Counted from the stretch's first letter, positions 46,616-59,270 are shown. The stretch is DNA of 64,000 nucleotides from Agriotes lineatus (GCA_940337035.1 OW679195.1:180620585-180684584); one strand, 5' to 3'. The notes: generated from the letters alone by a model not told the origin. Made by a program: numbers and translations.

Positions 46616-48945
46616 TCATCTTCGTATTTGGTCCTCACATTGACTTTTCGATAAATTCACGCAAGGAATTTTTTCATCACAATTACGAATCCTATGAAAA
46701 ATGTTTCGTTTAAAAAAATGTTAACAAATTCGTATTTGGTAAACTGGACAACAAAATGATAAATAATTTTAGGTCATTTTATTCTAGAAGACCTGTTGGT
46801 AAAATTATTAACGAAATGACATGAATAATATGAAAGCTAACATATTCTGCAGTTTTGTTTTCAGTGATGACTAAATATCGACAATGTATTATGATCTTAC
46901 TAGCGAAAAAGATTGTGCCAAAACGTGTCTTACATACGTTAGTTTATATCGAATGCGCAAAAGAAAAGTTCAGCAAGAAATTTTGAAGTCATCTGTGTTA
47001 TAACACCAGAAAATATGAAACTGTAATTTTTGACAGTTGTTACAAAGTGAGGTTACGATCTTCTTCTCCTTCTTCTGATTCTGCAGGCTTTGGAAATATT
47101 GCTGTTGCGGTTACTACGGGTCTTGATCACGATTATGATCATATTACAATATTGGCCACCGTTTATAAAATGTCAGTGGCAACGTTTAGGAATAATTTTC
47201 TGGTGTTATAATACACATGGTATCAACATTCCATAGAATAGGTATCTTTGATGAACTTTCTTTTGATCATACTGTATAATTCTGTTATGTTTAAAATAAT
47301 AATCAGGCATTTCCTTCAATATTATGTAGCTTCCATAATGTCACCGAGTTCCGAGTCTTCTTCCGCACTGTTTGTAATTAAGACGATCTCGCCAGTGCTG
47401 TAATCATAATCACGTGTGACCTGGTTAGCGACACGAACGGATCTTAGCGAAAAAACCAGCCACGTAACTAATCCGAAAGTGCGATTATGCCACGAGGCTG
47501 CAATTCAGGGACGAGCGCATTGAAGCTGCGACAGTCCAAATTAATTAACGCTGAATGCCCTCATTATGCACATCACAGTGCACCCAAGGAAATATTTCTG
47601 CTTTCAGGGTGCGTCCGCAGCGAGCGCAAACAGGTAACTTGTATACAATGCAGAAGTAGTTCGGGCCCAACTTTAGTTTAAATTGCAAACTAGAAGGTAT
47701 AATGCCAGAAAACAAGCCGGAGCAGAATTTGCTTCCTTCATGAAATTGCAAATTTCATAAATATGAATTAGACGTGAGAAAACTTGTACAAAGACAGATG
47801 CCTGGAGCTGAGGACTCTTGTATCTGAAGCGCGTTCCTTCCGAAAGCAGTTGGTATGTGTAATTAAACAGTGTGCGCAAAAATTTCAAAAGTAAAATCTG
47901 CAGAAATGGAATGGTAATTTGAGCTGTACGAGTTGTGTGTGAGGAGTGGGAGCGGATAGCTTGGTGCTACACGCATCGCAGCCTTATAAAAATTCAGGGA
48001 GATAAACGAATACAAAGTACCATAAAATTAATGATTGAACGACGTTGCATCGCTTGCCCGAGTAATCGCTTTCATCAGTCATTCGTTTGACTTCCCGTCG
48101 TAAAGTTATGTAGAATAAAAGATAAAGGGTAATTTAGCCGGCAGGCATTTTAGGGCTGAACTTTAGTTTCCGTGCAGGGAAGGGTAGTTATTCTTAAACT
48201 TCAAATTGGAGGTTTTAAGACTCCAGCTCCATAGGGTTATTTTTAAGTTAATTGCTACTTTTATTGAACAAAATTAACAGTGGGGCGTAGCTATATGTTT
48301 TTCGCATAATAATAAACTAGGATGTATGGAACAATATGGAACAAAACGTACTATTTCTTAAGAAAAGGTAAATGAGAGAAGCATTTCCATAAATGTTTAC
48401 ATTTGTACTCAAAGCACTATTTAATAATGTGATTCAACAATAAAAAGATTGGTTGTTTATAATGTGTAACCTATGCAATGTACATTTCTGATTCTTTGAA
48501 TACTTTAATGTTGCACACACTGAGTTAACGACAGTAAATAGGTCGCACAAAGAAGGTAATTCTAGCCCGCAGTTGTAAGTGATACCAGATTCGTAGCATA
48601 ACGTCTACATCGTTGCAGGGAATTATAGTAGAGCAAAGCTCTCACAGTGAAATTGCAACCTTAAGTGACTTTACAGAAGGAAAAAGCTGCGTGGGTATAC
48701 AATGATGATGCATGAAACCGTTTGCAAAGGCCATTCTAGAGTTAATTTGGCGCAATTAAACATAAACCAATTGTCATTTGGTCTTTATAACAATCTAGTT
48801 AATAACTGGATCTCGTTTTTCAGGGCAACAATTCAAAATAAAACTCTGTTCTTCTAAAATAATATTTTGAAAATCTTGATTCCTTTGTCAGCGCAACTAC
48901 AATAAAGTTTTAAGTGGCAAATGTAAAAAAAACATGGTACTTACA
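46616..48945. other. Unannotated stretch
   Basis: No gene is recognised. Overlapping short open frames on both strands at 47487-47888 show no domain. TTCTTCTCCTTCTTCTGATT near 47061 is a short pyrimidine tract with TTC character. Confidence 0.4.
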
Positions 48946-48948
48946 AAA

Positions 48949-49057
48949 AAGTGAGGTTAGTATGTCATAGTTGGCTCAAAGAGGTAAGCGCAAGACATAT
49001 CTTGACTAGGCCATCAGGTTTGTTTTTGCGCCAATTATGACGTACTAACCTCACTTT
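48949..49057. mobile_element. Tiny MITE-like inverted repeat (~109 bp)
   Basis: AAGTGAGGTTAGTATGTCAT plus AGTTGGC (48949-48975) pairs with GCCAATTATGACGTACTAAC plus CTCACTTT (49030-49057), about 27 bp with a few mismatches, around a ~54-bp centre. The small size, near-identity of the arms and absence of coding fit a MITE. The family is unknown. Confidence 0.75.
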
Positions 49058-49149
49058 CTATGAGAGTTCTTGCAGTTAGGAAATGCTCTATTGTACTGTT
49101 CACTTTCTGGAAACTGAGTGGTAGAAATCTAGTTTATTTGTGAGCTATT

Positions 49150-49480
49150 TCGTGATGATTTTCGTAAGACGCTTATATAAGTCATCTAACACGCTTATGG
49201 GCCTACAGTGCGAGATATCTTCATTCCCTTCTTTCTTGACGACAGAATTACTTTTGCATGTTACCATTTCGATGGGATGAAATACCCTCTGCCAGGCAGC
49301 GATTTAAAAATAGTTTTATCGCTTCAATCAGCGTTTGTCTTCCGAGTCTCAACATTTCAGTTGTAATGCCTCCTCAAGTACAGTTTTATTCTTCATATCT
49401 TTCCATGCTGGAGCTTTCTCTTACCCCACGTTGGGTGATTGTCATGCGTGTGCCTTCCAGGTTCGGGTTTTGCTTCTTAG
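49150..49480 (-). pseudogene. LINE reverse transcriptase remnant (finger region)
   Basis: The minus strand gives TEMLRLGRQTLIEAIKLFLN (near 49364-49300), RCLAEG (to 49285) and, after frame changes, RPISVLDDLYKRLTKII (49206-49156), preceded by KKEGNEDISHC-like residues. This is the LINE RT order ...EMLK.GG..LI..I..LFN.C...G.IP..W...VI.LFKKGN..DI.NYRPISLLxxLYKLLTKII. The motif is very well preserved in the last block, though the W and the KKG region are damaged. The palm and FADD box are not found downstream. Confidence 0.82.
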
Positions 49481-49489
49481 AAGAGTAAC

Positions 49490-52475
49490 AATCTATATAA
49501 AATTCTTCTATAGATCGCTGTATCGAAGTTATCCTTAAGCAACGATTCCAAACAATACATACATTCATACATACACACTGTCTCGTGAACTATTAACACT
49601 TGTTTTTCAGGTATCTTACCTATCAGCTGATGATTTTATCTTAATCAGTTCTTACACGAAAGTGAACAAGAAGACAATTTCGCAGAACTAAACGCGTAAG
49701 CTAGCAGAATAGAACTCAACATGAATCTTAGCACACAAAAATAACGCCAAGTGTGAAAAGTTAAGAAATGCATCTACTTCGGTTATCAGATAGCACTTGG
49801 TACATTAAACCAAAGGACAAAACTAAAACAAAGAATAATATTTGGCGTCGTGAAAAAAAAAACACCAAGTTCAAGTGGAGTTGAGAAGAACATGTTGCCA
49901 GACAAATATCAGAGCTATGGGTATGGACTATAACATGCGTATTGTAGTGACGGCCTAGAACCCTTCAGAGAAGTGTTGACACGCCAATAGTGGACCGATG
50001 ATTTGAGAAAGGTAACAGAGAACCGCTTGTCAGGACATTATCTAGTTTTACGAATGTATGAGTTATTTGTCGATTTTTCAAGATTACGAATCCGCTTGTA
50101 TATAGCTTTCTTTAATATTTGTCCGTTAAATTTAAATGTGTATCTACTTCATGCAAGCTTTGGCATTATCTCGTCACGCAGCTGTGCCCTAGATCCGGAC
50201 TGTGGCTGAACACGTGCACTGTCTTCGCCATCGCAGTCGTGGCGGGCTGCACTTTCATCGTGTTTCTTGGTTGAATTTAAAACGCCAGTCTATGGGAGTC
50301 AGCGAGAGATTTTTGGAAGTTGTTCGTTCCATCGCAGTCTTTCTGTCTGCCCCGGCAGCTTCTTGCCGATCTGCAGCGTTACGCGAGCCGGTTTAGTTAG
50401 TCAGTTAGAGGTTAGCTTCTGGCACGGTTTGTTGGGTTTCGAGGCGCGCGCCAGCGGCGTCCCCTTGCGAGGGAGGCGACCGCTGGACGCATGCGAGATT
50501 GTGTTTTTCCGGCCTGTCGAGAGCGTCTCTAGCCGTTGAGGCGGTCAGTTGTGTGCAGGTGTGTGTTTTTGGTGCTACTCCGCTTTGGTGATCAACGCCT
50601 CGTAGTCTCGAATGCCATGAAAGCAATTTACCACTAATTAGGTGGGATCACATTCACGAGGGCGTGCAAAAGGTCTCCCTGTCTTCTTTTATCCCATGCG
50701 GGTCCCGCCGCATCGTGCCCTGTGCACGGTATCCCGGAGTATGCGTCATCAACGAGTACAACTGCGGCCTCGCGACATTTCGAAGCTGTGATGCGAGTTT
50801 CTGCCACCGACCTTAGGACCAGGCGAAACTAAAATACATAAGGTAGCGTGTATTGTAGAAGTTAACCGTTATATAGTTGCCACGTGCATGTAATATTTGC
50901 CTTTTTGCTTTGCGCGCTAGCCAACGTTAAATAACTGTAATCTGTGTTCCCCAACTCTATATATATCGTCACGCTTACCCCTATGGTGTACAATTTCTAA
51001 GACCCATCTTCCTGAGCGTATTAAGCCGTGGCTATTGGCCTGTTATCTAGAATTCCAGGACAAGTGTTGGCATTTACCGGACATGATAAAACAAGTGGCA
51101 TTCCCGTACTCTTGAGTGTCGTTAAAACCATTTGATACTGTTACACACTGGTTCTATCTAGAACTGTATAGGGAGAGATGGAGAAGATTACGGGAGTCTT
51201 TTGCCCGGGGGTGAAGAAACAAGAGCTGAGGAAGAAGCAGATATGAAGAACAACCCACAGACACTGATTCTAGATAGATCACTTTGCGAAGACGTATGGT
51301 AGAAAGATTTGCATAAATGTTGGTACGCTAGTATGTATTGAAGCTAGGTTTCAAAGTAAAGCAACTAAATACTACAGCTGATTAAGAAATAAAGGGAATC
51401 TAAGGATAAAACCGTGTGGAACTACACTAATAAGCAGTTTTAGTTAAAGTAACTTTTTACAATCCAACATCGAAGCCAATATCTTCCATTAACTTGAAGA
51501 TAAGTATTTGTAGCAGGACTTCAAGGATTGCTATAATGGAGGAATTTCATATCAACCCTATCTCCATGTCCCAAAAATAGCTTAGTCGAGTTAATATCTC
51601 TTACTAAATTAGTAAGATCTGAACAACGAGTGGAAGCCACCCTGACGGCCGACAATATTTTCTTTTCTAGCAAATAAGGCGGTATACAATGTCACAAGCC
51701 ACAGTTTTTCGAACCACAAGCTGATTTACTTATAAATTTAGTACAATTTACTTATTCTCCAATTGCAAAAAGTCCACGAGTATTGAACAGTTATTCGTAA
51801 TAAGCGAAATTGGGTAATTGGATTTTGTAGCCCATTTTTTAAAAAACATCAATCACAGTTGTATTGGTAGAAGCTTACTTAGTTCTCTAAAATAAATACC
51901 GCTTTTGTATTGCTTCGACTTGGAGTTCCTGTTCTATTGCCATTTAACGACATCGATACTTTGGAGGATAAATGGATTCTGTGGCTTCTATGCTTACAGT
52001 CAGATAATAAATTATATTCATACGTCACCTTGGTCTATTTGATAGCATCAGAAAATGTATTTGCGACTTCTCCATACATTTGAAATTCAGACCATCCAGT
52101 ACAACTTGATTTTCTTAGGATTTTCTCAATTCCAACAGATTAAAATAGTTAGCTCGAAAATATAACATGCTGAATTACTGAGATCAAATGCTTTACCTGC
52201 TGTGAGTAGATTTAATGTTGCAATGGGAAAAATGCTTCTCTGGCATAGTAAAATTTTTGAAACAGTGTTCGAGATGTATCAATGGTAGAATTGTAACATT
52301 CAGGTTAGTTAATAGCTGAGAGCGATTGAAAGCATCAAACCTAGTATAGAAGGTGTGCAGGAGCATTAGCGTCCAGATTATAATATAGAATAGAGTACCC
52401 ATTAGAAGAGATGCTGCTGTTGTAGCAAAAAAAGCCAAAAAAATGAACTTGGCAGAATGAGAGGTAGACATTGAA
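49490..52475. other. Unannotated stretch with CpG-rich block
   Basis: About 50180-50830 is strongly CG-rich (for example TTTCGAGGCGCGCGCCAGCG near 50437) and could be a promoter-associated region or the 5' end of a retrotransposon. Short open frames there (50202-50539 plus, 50405-50626 minus) lack domains. The remaining sequence, including a 95-residue minus-strand frame at 52193-52480, shows nothing recognisable. Confidence 0.4.
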
Positions 52476-52478
52476 CAC

Positions 52479-52575
52479 AATTAGAAGCAATAAAACGCAG
52501 TAGTCTTCTCCACGTACATTTACATTTTTAATAAATGTACGTGGAGAAGACTACTGCGTTTTATTGCTTCTAATT
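52479..52575. repeat. Perfect palindrome: 44-bp arms, 9-base spacer
   Basis: The left arm 52479-52522 starts AATTAGAAGCAATAAAACGC and ends CTCCACGTACATTTA. The right arm 52532-52575 is its exact complement, starting TAAATGTACGTGGAGAAGAC. The spacer is CATTTTTAA. All 44 pairs match. Sequence outside the arms is unrelated, and no TA or other target duplication is apparent. Perfect identity implies a very recent origin or ongoing correction between arms. Confidence 0.97.
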
Positions 52576-52579
52576 AAGA

Positions 52580-55500
52580 CACCTCCACTATCAGCATGAT
52601 GGATCACCTCCCGATTGAACACAATAATAGGGTAAGATGATCGACATGCTTACTGAGACGTCATTTAAATAAATTTCAATGTACCTTTAAACTTAGACTT
52701 GGAGATCTGGAAGTCAGAACTGTGTATACTTGAAACGGGGCGATTCGTGCCACATGTATTCATATATTTTATACCTTTGTCTTACATACATTGCTAGCGA
52801 TAAGCCTAACCGTATCCTGTATGTGCTAGCATGTTAAGCTAGCACGCCGTATAAGTAGTTGAGCTGTGTTAACGGCCACGCGTTATAAGTGCTTTAACGC
52901 GGGTGCAGACGTGAGTGAATGCGCAACAACAGTTAATTCGGAACGCCGAGTGGTAAAAAGATCGCAACATTGCAGTTATGAAGAGCTGCGACGATGCCGT
53001 AAACCCGGGGGAAGCGCTTAAGAAGTGCGTACCAGCATCCAAGTCAGGGTCGCGAAGAGATAACCGACTCGTGCATTGCTCAAATTGTGAAGTTTTGGCC
53101 TGCAGCAACCGCCGCCGACACACGAAGGTTCCAGAGTGTCGAAATACGACTGTGAGAGCATCCTACCACTTGGAATACCCCGCTAAAGGTTTGTTGCATC
53201 TTCCCACAGAAGGAAGCTATGATCTGCCGCCATAGCAGCGCTGTTCGTGCCCTGACACGAGAACACTTGGGGTAACCAAAAGCAAGGTTGGTTCTTATTA
53301 GAAACTTTGCTACAAAATAAGAGGCGATTGCACCATCTTCGGCAATTGCTTCAATGCATGATGGCGTATCAAAGACAACGGGGGTTACCTGTAAACAGCT
53401 GACGCAAAGTTATTGCGTCATCTGCTGCGCATTTTAAGAATAGGCAGGGTTCGCGGTGTTCAATTCCATTTCGCGTTAGTGACATTGAACTTTGCGTTGA
53501 TAATTGAACAGTGTTTTTTGCAAATTATATATATTTAAATGTAAACTGTTGGGTTTTCACTGCTGGTAGTGTGCGCCGGTGTTCAACATTTCTGGTGATA
53601 ACGAGCTACCCCAAGACAATATTAGCAAGCTTTCCTTTAGCCGCACTGGCGATATTAATAGAGTGTTATACCTCTCCGACTGAATATGCTAGCGACCCAG
53701 GGCAATATGAGGGCTTCGTAAAACGCTGCGTTACATACTTCACCACAAAGATTCTAGCAATAGTTATACCAAGCTTTAAAATTGTAAAATTCGCAATTAT
53801 ATTATCGTCTAAGTAAGATGCCTGCTCAGTTTGTGCATAAAAGACCTATCCTACAAACTGAATAGTTAAGAATCTCGGGATCTAAGTTCCAGTAAGTAAT
53901 ATGCAAGCCGATGAATTTATTTTTATGTATAGTTGTGGACGAAAGCTATTACTAATTTTTTATAATATTTTATTGCAGTTTGCCTACCACCTCTTGTAGC
54001 AAACGAGTGATGGTACTAGACCAACCTCAGGTGCCATTTTCAGAAAGTATCTGTTGTAAGTAGAATTTTCGAACTCTTTCTTCTAGAATTGTTAGGATTG
54101 TCTGAAAATTCTCACAGCTGCTGAATTTTGAATGCGCCTGCCAGAGGAGACCACAAAATTCGTCTCGTCGAACTTCTCGCGTTAGCGTGAGAACTAATAA
54201 GTGATGGGCTAGTTATTTTGTTCAAATTACGACGATTTTATATATATTCAACTCCACATAACGCAGTCTGCGCATTTGCAATTCCGAGTCCCGTCTTAGT
54301 TTTTGAATTTTGTGGAATTTTATATCAATCGACCGTGGTATATACTCAAAGGCAAATCGTGTATCATTCCGATACGCCCATAAAGCAGACGCTCAGACGA
54401 CGCCCTGTAAATCAATCTATCGTTTCGCAACCCTCCTGTATTCCGATGAAGCTCGAGGAAACTGTTTATTTTAATTTCGTGTTTGGGCATGTCCACGTTA
54501 GCAGTGAGGGAACGTCGTCAGGGCTCTGAGTCACGGTTACAAGTTTAGCTTTCCCATGTGGGATTTGTGTTACAGATAAATATCTGCTAGTTTTGCTTAT
54601 CACGAGTAGGTAGAAATCCTTTATTATTGTAGTCACAGCTGTAAGGTTGACACGCTTATATCTAATGTTATGAATCTTATCTTAATAGAATTTACTGTAA
54701 AATGTTGGCGCAGTTTCGCATTTGAAGTCAGATAAGATTTCAGAGAATACAAAACCAGATAGACTCCAAATATCGGAGCTGAGTCACCCACATTTACCAT
54801 AATCGAGGAGGTTCTCTACGGTTTAACCTCCAAGTTCATCGCTGGCACCCAACTCACCATGTAGCGCCCTAAAATAGCGCGAATTTATCCTCGTATTTTA
54901 AATTATGTTGTCTATGGTAAGTAAGCACTTTCTAATTTTAGCCTACGACACCCACTCATCCCACTGATCAATCGGACCACTGTAAACTTGCTACTTGTAA
55001 ACGGAGATTCCCCGATAACACAATGTTTAACCAACTTTCAATGCCAGTATCAGGTATCACTAACTACGAAATAATTGTTAAATCCATAAAACTATTGACA
55101 ACACTACACAGCTTGTGTAATAATTGCAGACTTCTCCGTTCTACATCTGAGGGTTTAGGTAATAGTGTATTTTTTCCTCCTAAAGGTTACCATTTTACCT
55201 CGGATCTACTTGTGAATTACTTCAGCGGGTGCGGGTATCACTTATTCTACCCTAACTCAGTGGAACAGGAAAGCCCTGGTCGGAAGTCGAACTCTTTTCC
55301 GAACGCTTCGATTCATCTTTCATTGAGGCCTTGTTTGTAGCGCTGTAACCCACTAGTCCGCCGAGGTAATAATGCCTAAATCGGTGTAATTCCCAGAGGT
55401 GAATATCTACAGGTGTTTCTTCTAGACTTGGAATGAATAATGGCATACTATAATCTTTAATATTATAATCATTTTCACTTTCAAAATCTGTCTGTTTGTT

Positions 55501-56055
55501 GTTACTTGATCGAATCCCTGGCGTTTAATGCAAATCTAATTGTTGTAAACACAAGTTATTTGTGCGTTAAATTTTTAGGTTTAAAGAGAAGTTTCGAAGA
55601 AAATAGTATACATCAGGCGCAGTGAAAGTGTTTTTGATTGACTCTGAAGGTTCGATGCATGTTAACAGAAGTTATTTAGTAGGAGTTTTCTATAACCTCC
55701 AACAAGAAATAAGTATTATAAATTTTTCTTATGAATCATACTAGTTCTTCGAATGTCGCACATTTGCGTAACTTTTTTGTAAAACTGGTTACGCCAATTT
55801 TTAAGCGGAATTATTTGCTATACCTATCATCTTTCCAATTCAAAGAACGACAATTGAACTTCCTGTGGAGGTCGCCATCGAGAAGCACATGCGACCCCCA
55901 GCCGACGCGTAAGCTGCTCGTTAACCGTACACCTCTAGCCCCGGCAATAAATCTCTGCCTAGACGAAATTGTGGAATTAATGATGGCCTGATTAATCGCC
56001 CCGCAGTTTCTTTCTTAGTTGCCGCGCGCTCGCTTAATTGAATAAAACAATGGTC
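52580..56055. other. Unannotated stretch between the palindrome and the candidate exon
   Basis: No gene is recognised. GTGCTAGC and GCTAGCAC form an 8-bp-arm hairpin near 52818-52840. About 52840-53280 is CG-rich with a plus-strand frame (52978-53235) lacking a domain. The frames at 53511-53816, 54218-54529 and 55023-55340 (about 100 residues each) show no motif or splice context. If the exon at 56.06-56.32 kb is real, this is probably its downstream intron on the minus strand. Confidence 0.4.
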
Positions 56056-56059
56056 TAAC

Positions 56060-56324
56060 CTGAGCCCTGGAGGGTGCCGGTGCCCGTCCCCAGCAGCACG
56101 TCGATGCTGCCGTCGGATAGGATGTCGCTGTCCTGGTACGAAATGGAGAAGGTCGCGTCGTCCTGCAGGCGCGCCAACATAGCCGCCAGGCCCGACCTAT
56201 CCAGGTCGTCTGACTCCCGCAGCTGCAAGGTGACGTTGCCGTCCGCCGCTGTGCTGTACATGAAGACCGCGTGGCCCCCCGAATAGGATTGTAAAGGCAG
56301 GCGGACACCAAGCTCGTGCACACC
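56060..56324 (-). CDS. Candidate internal exon of an unidentified host gene
   Basis: On the minus strand a 265-bp open segment is bounded by a good splice acceptor (TGTTATTTGCAG immediately before 56324) and donor (CTCAG at 56060 followed by GTTAGA). It is GC-rich with codon-like third positions, unlike the AT-rich flanks. The peptide reads GVHELGVRLPLQSYSGGHAV, FMYSTAADGNVTLQLRESDD, LDRSGLAAMLARLQDDATFS and ISYQDSDILSDGSIDVLLGT. It is well mixed and non-repetitive, with no stop in frame and entry in phase 0. I do not recognise the family. The alternating hydrophobic pattern suggests a folded beta-rich or mixed domain, but that is inference. It is the only convincing host-gene coding sequence here and places a gene on the minus strand. 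Confidence 0.65.
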
Positions 56325-56329
56325 CTGCA

Positions 56330-56985
56330 AATAACACAGCAGCTTTAGAAATTATTTTTCTAACCTTTTATCATAAATTCAGTATAGCAAGATACTATTA
56401 AAATTATCATTGTAAGTCTTTATTTATGGTTTAGTTAAAAAAATTCAAAAATGGTTTGAGTTAGAATGGGGTCACGTAGTTACAAGAACGAAAAGCTAAT
56501 GTGACTAACATACATAAAAAAGTGATAATAGGTTGGGAAAAGTAAAGCACTATGCAGTGTGTTTCATAACGTACGGAGGAGAGTGAAAGGTTAGCTAGAG
56601 GAGACTAAAATAAAGTTAGTTTGTTAATGAACTTTTGACCAAAACTCAACACCAAGAAAGTTATAGCAAGTTACAATAGAATAAATTAGCGAACATTCTT
56701 TACAAACTAAAGTAGTAATTGATGTTTTAATTTCAAGCAGGAGATATTTGAGAGTTAACGCAACAATATTGTGTTAAAAAATTAATAAAAGATAAATAAC
56801 ATAAAAATTATGGCTATTTACATTTTTCCTTTAAATGCTTAAACATTGATGTTCACTGATGGCAAACCGCTGTAGCAGTAGAAATTTGTTTGAGTGTTAA
56901 TTCATTTAAACTTCAAAATTAAGATACATCAGTTATTAAGTATTTAATTCAACTTAAATAGCCGACTATAGTAACGAGAATATGT
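56330..56985. other. Unannotated AT-rich stretch
   Basis: Upstream side of the candidate exon on the minus strand, probably intron. No repeat or gene recognised. Confidence 0.4.
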
Positions 56986-56989
56986 AGAT

Positions 56990-57640
56990 ATGATTATTCT
57001 GTATGGAGCTGCTGAAGAAATCGCTACACGTGCAAGACGTATGTATTCGGAAAGATTTCCAGATCGTCAAACGCTTTCCGAAAATACGTTTCTTCGAGTA
57101 GTTCAATGCGCAACAGAGACTGGAAATTGACAAACTAAGAAAGGTCATGGTGGCGGCAGACCAAATCAATATGGGGTGAATGCGGAGGAAGAACTTTTAG
57201 AAATGGTCGATGCTGATCCAACTACAAATACACGCCAAATTTCCCACCAAGTTAGAGTTTATCCATCCTTTGTTTGGCGCACATTGAGCAGCAATGGTTT
57301 ATACCCCTATCATCTTTAGTTTGAATTTTTGGGCTGATATTTTGAAAAACACCTTAATAGGGCCTTATAAATCACCAGCACGCCCTAATGGCTATTCTTA
57401 TTTGCAGTTTTTACAAGAAGTTCTGTTAGAGCTCCTCGAAGATGTTCCTTTAGTAAGGTGGCCATTCCCTGCAACAGTTGTTGCCACTAGAAATCGGTTC
57501 AACAACGGGGTTCGAGGTTACTTCGCTAGTTCGTTTGGAAGGGCCGGGTTGTGTCCTCGTATACCCGTTGCGTTGAGGGTACGCAAAGACGCGCATCGAC
57601 GGGTTTCACTGTGAGTCACCTAGTGCATGTGCAACGCCAA
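56990..57640 (+). pseudogene. DUF4817-type mariner-like transposase, internally deleted
   Basis: From 56990 the frame reads MIILYGAAEEIATRARRMYS and ERFPDRQTLSENTFLRVVQC ATETG, the DUF4817 helix-turn-helix. After an in-frame stop come GGGRPNQYGVNAEEELLEMV, DPTTNTRQISHQVRVYPSFV and WRTLSSNGLYPYHL (to 57316), the second DNA-binding domain. The sequence then jumps straight to LKNTLIGPYKSPARPNGYSY and LQFLQEVLLELLEDVPL (57340-57450) from the late part of the nuclease domain, with broken VRGYFASSFGRAG-type sequence to about 57545. The first two catalytic carboxylate regions, normally between YPYHL and LIGP, are missing. It is a separate lineage from the 15.7-kb copy. Inverted ends were not found. 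Confidence 0.78.
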
Positions 57641-59270
57641 GCCAAACGTGTATTATGGCAAGATGATGACTTTAAACTTTCTGTTCAAAAGTGAGCAAAC
57701 GTGACAATGTGGTACTTAAAAATATCTAGAAACGTAATGGCAGCAAGCAGCAATTCTAATAACCGAAAATTTTATCTGGCCTTAGGCCAGTTTCAATAGA
57801 AAATGTTGGATGGGCGTCTATTTTGATTACTTGTAATAATATTAACAGAATATTCACTACTCATTCTATGTATCAGATAAAATAGCAGGTCGCACAATAG
57901 CATTTTCTTTGCGATTTTCCTCAAATAGGCTATAGTATGCACCATTATTGTTTTCCTCAAAAGACATTAGGTTGGTGTGATAACTTTGGCAGACAGATTG
58001 CATGTATTTTAAGAAAAACAAAATATTTTGGACTTTCTCTTGTTGAAGATTCCTTTCACTGGGATGGAATCGATCCAAATTCATGTTAAAAACTCAGCCT
58101 GGCGTACACGACCTCATTATGTCGGTTGGAAATACAGACGCTGCCACTAGTTTCAAGTAAGCGGAAGGGATATTTTTCGTTGGACGTTTGAATGTGGGTC
58201 TTCGCTGAGTAGCATCTTTCAGAAGGCAGACAGCTGTCAGTAAGTTAACTGGCTGCAATTCTTAGCTTTTTCGTTTTGAATGCAATGTAGTTCGTGGTAA
58301 GGGAGCCTTCGACTTTTTTAACCGGATATATACAACGAAGATGTAGGGTCCAACCGCCACCGCTGGAAATGATTTCGTTGAAATGACATAAAATTCAGAT
58401 CCAGTTGTTGGTTTCCGGCGTTGGCTGCGTTGTATTAAGAGAGTCAGTTGCTGGTAACACAACCTTCCTTGTCACACTGACAGCAACTCAAGGAATACTT
58501 CGGAGGCTGTGCCATATTGGCCGATGCCGTCCTTATCGTGCTATTATTTCACTCCTTTTTTAAACCTTCTACTTCCTTGTGTCCAGTGCTTCGACAAAAC
58601 AACGCACTTTGGGGGGAAACTCTTGAGCATGCTTCCTGCCATGGAAGCGATGAGCTTTTACCGCTCCATTTCTGGCAGGTTCTCCTCTGCTGGCAGGCTC
58701 TCCTTCAAAAGCTTGGCGAAGGTGCTTTACGAAGGCACACGGTTCCCGTTCCCTAATTCTGTTGTACCCGTATACCGTGTCCAATTGAACGTTTTCACCA
58801 AATTCTCTCAATAGATGTGTAACGAGGGCTTGCTTTTTACAGGTGAATACATTTAGCTGCACGACAAACACAATTTTAAATGCTAGTTTCCATGGGCCGC
58901 AAATTTGACGTAGTAACCTTAGAGTGGTGATTTAATCTGGCACAGTTCTCTTGATGCCCTGCCACCATGCGGTAACAAAATCCACTCACATTATTCACAG
59001 GCAGGTTCATGTTTAAGACGCCGTCGCACTCCTTCTAAAAAGAAATGACGACAATAAATGCTGCCACGTCCGACCATGGCGTCCATGTGAATCTCGAAGT
59101 GGTGAAGTTTCCTTGGGGGTTATACTTCCGTGAGGGTCGTTGTACGAGTTCAAATGCCACGTGTGCTTTAGGCCTCCCAGCAAGGTTTGGAATTGCTCCG
59201 CGGAAGCTGCCAGTTTTTAAAACGAAACTGATCTTCTGCGTCTGAGAGAAATCACGAGTTTCTGCTTCAC
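57640..59270. other. Unannotated stretch
   Basis: Possible further debris of the 57-kb transposon lies just after it (a frame with HLVHVQRQAKRVLWQDDDF near 57617-57675 is protein-like but unassigned). About 58500-59250 is CG-richer, with overlapping open frames on both strands (58509-58814 plus, 58569-58871 minus) and no identifiable domain. Confidence 0.35.

Noticed and set aside
52193..52480. 95-residue minus-strand membrane protein
   Set aside because: Its 5' edge touches the perfect palindrome, composition is AT-driven, and no start context or homology is recognised.
52818..52840. GTGCTAGC...GCTAGCAC hairpin as a terminator or operator
   Set aside because: Bacterial-style sites do not apply here, and a single 8-bp-arm palindrome is expected by chance in 64 kb.
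58509..58871. Overlapping plus and minus open frames as a transposase or host exon
   Set aside because: No recognisable domain on either strand. Overlap on both strands fits a CG-rich noncoding patch.
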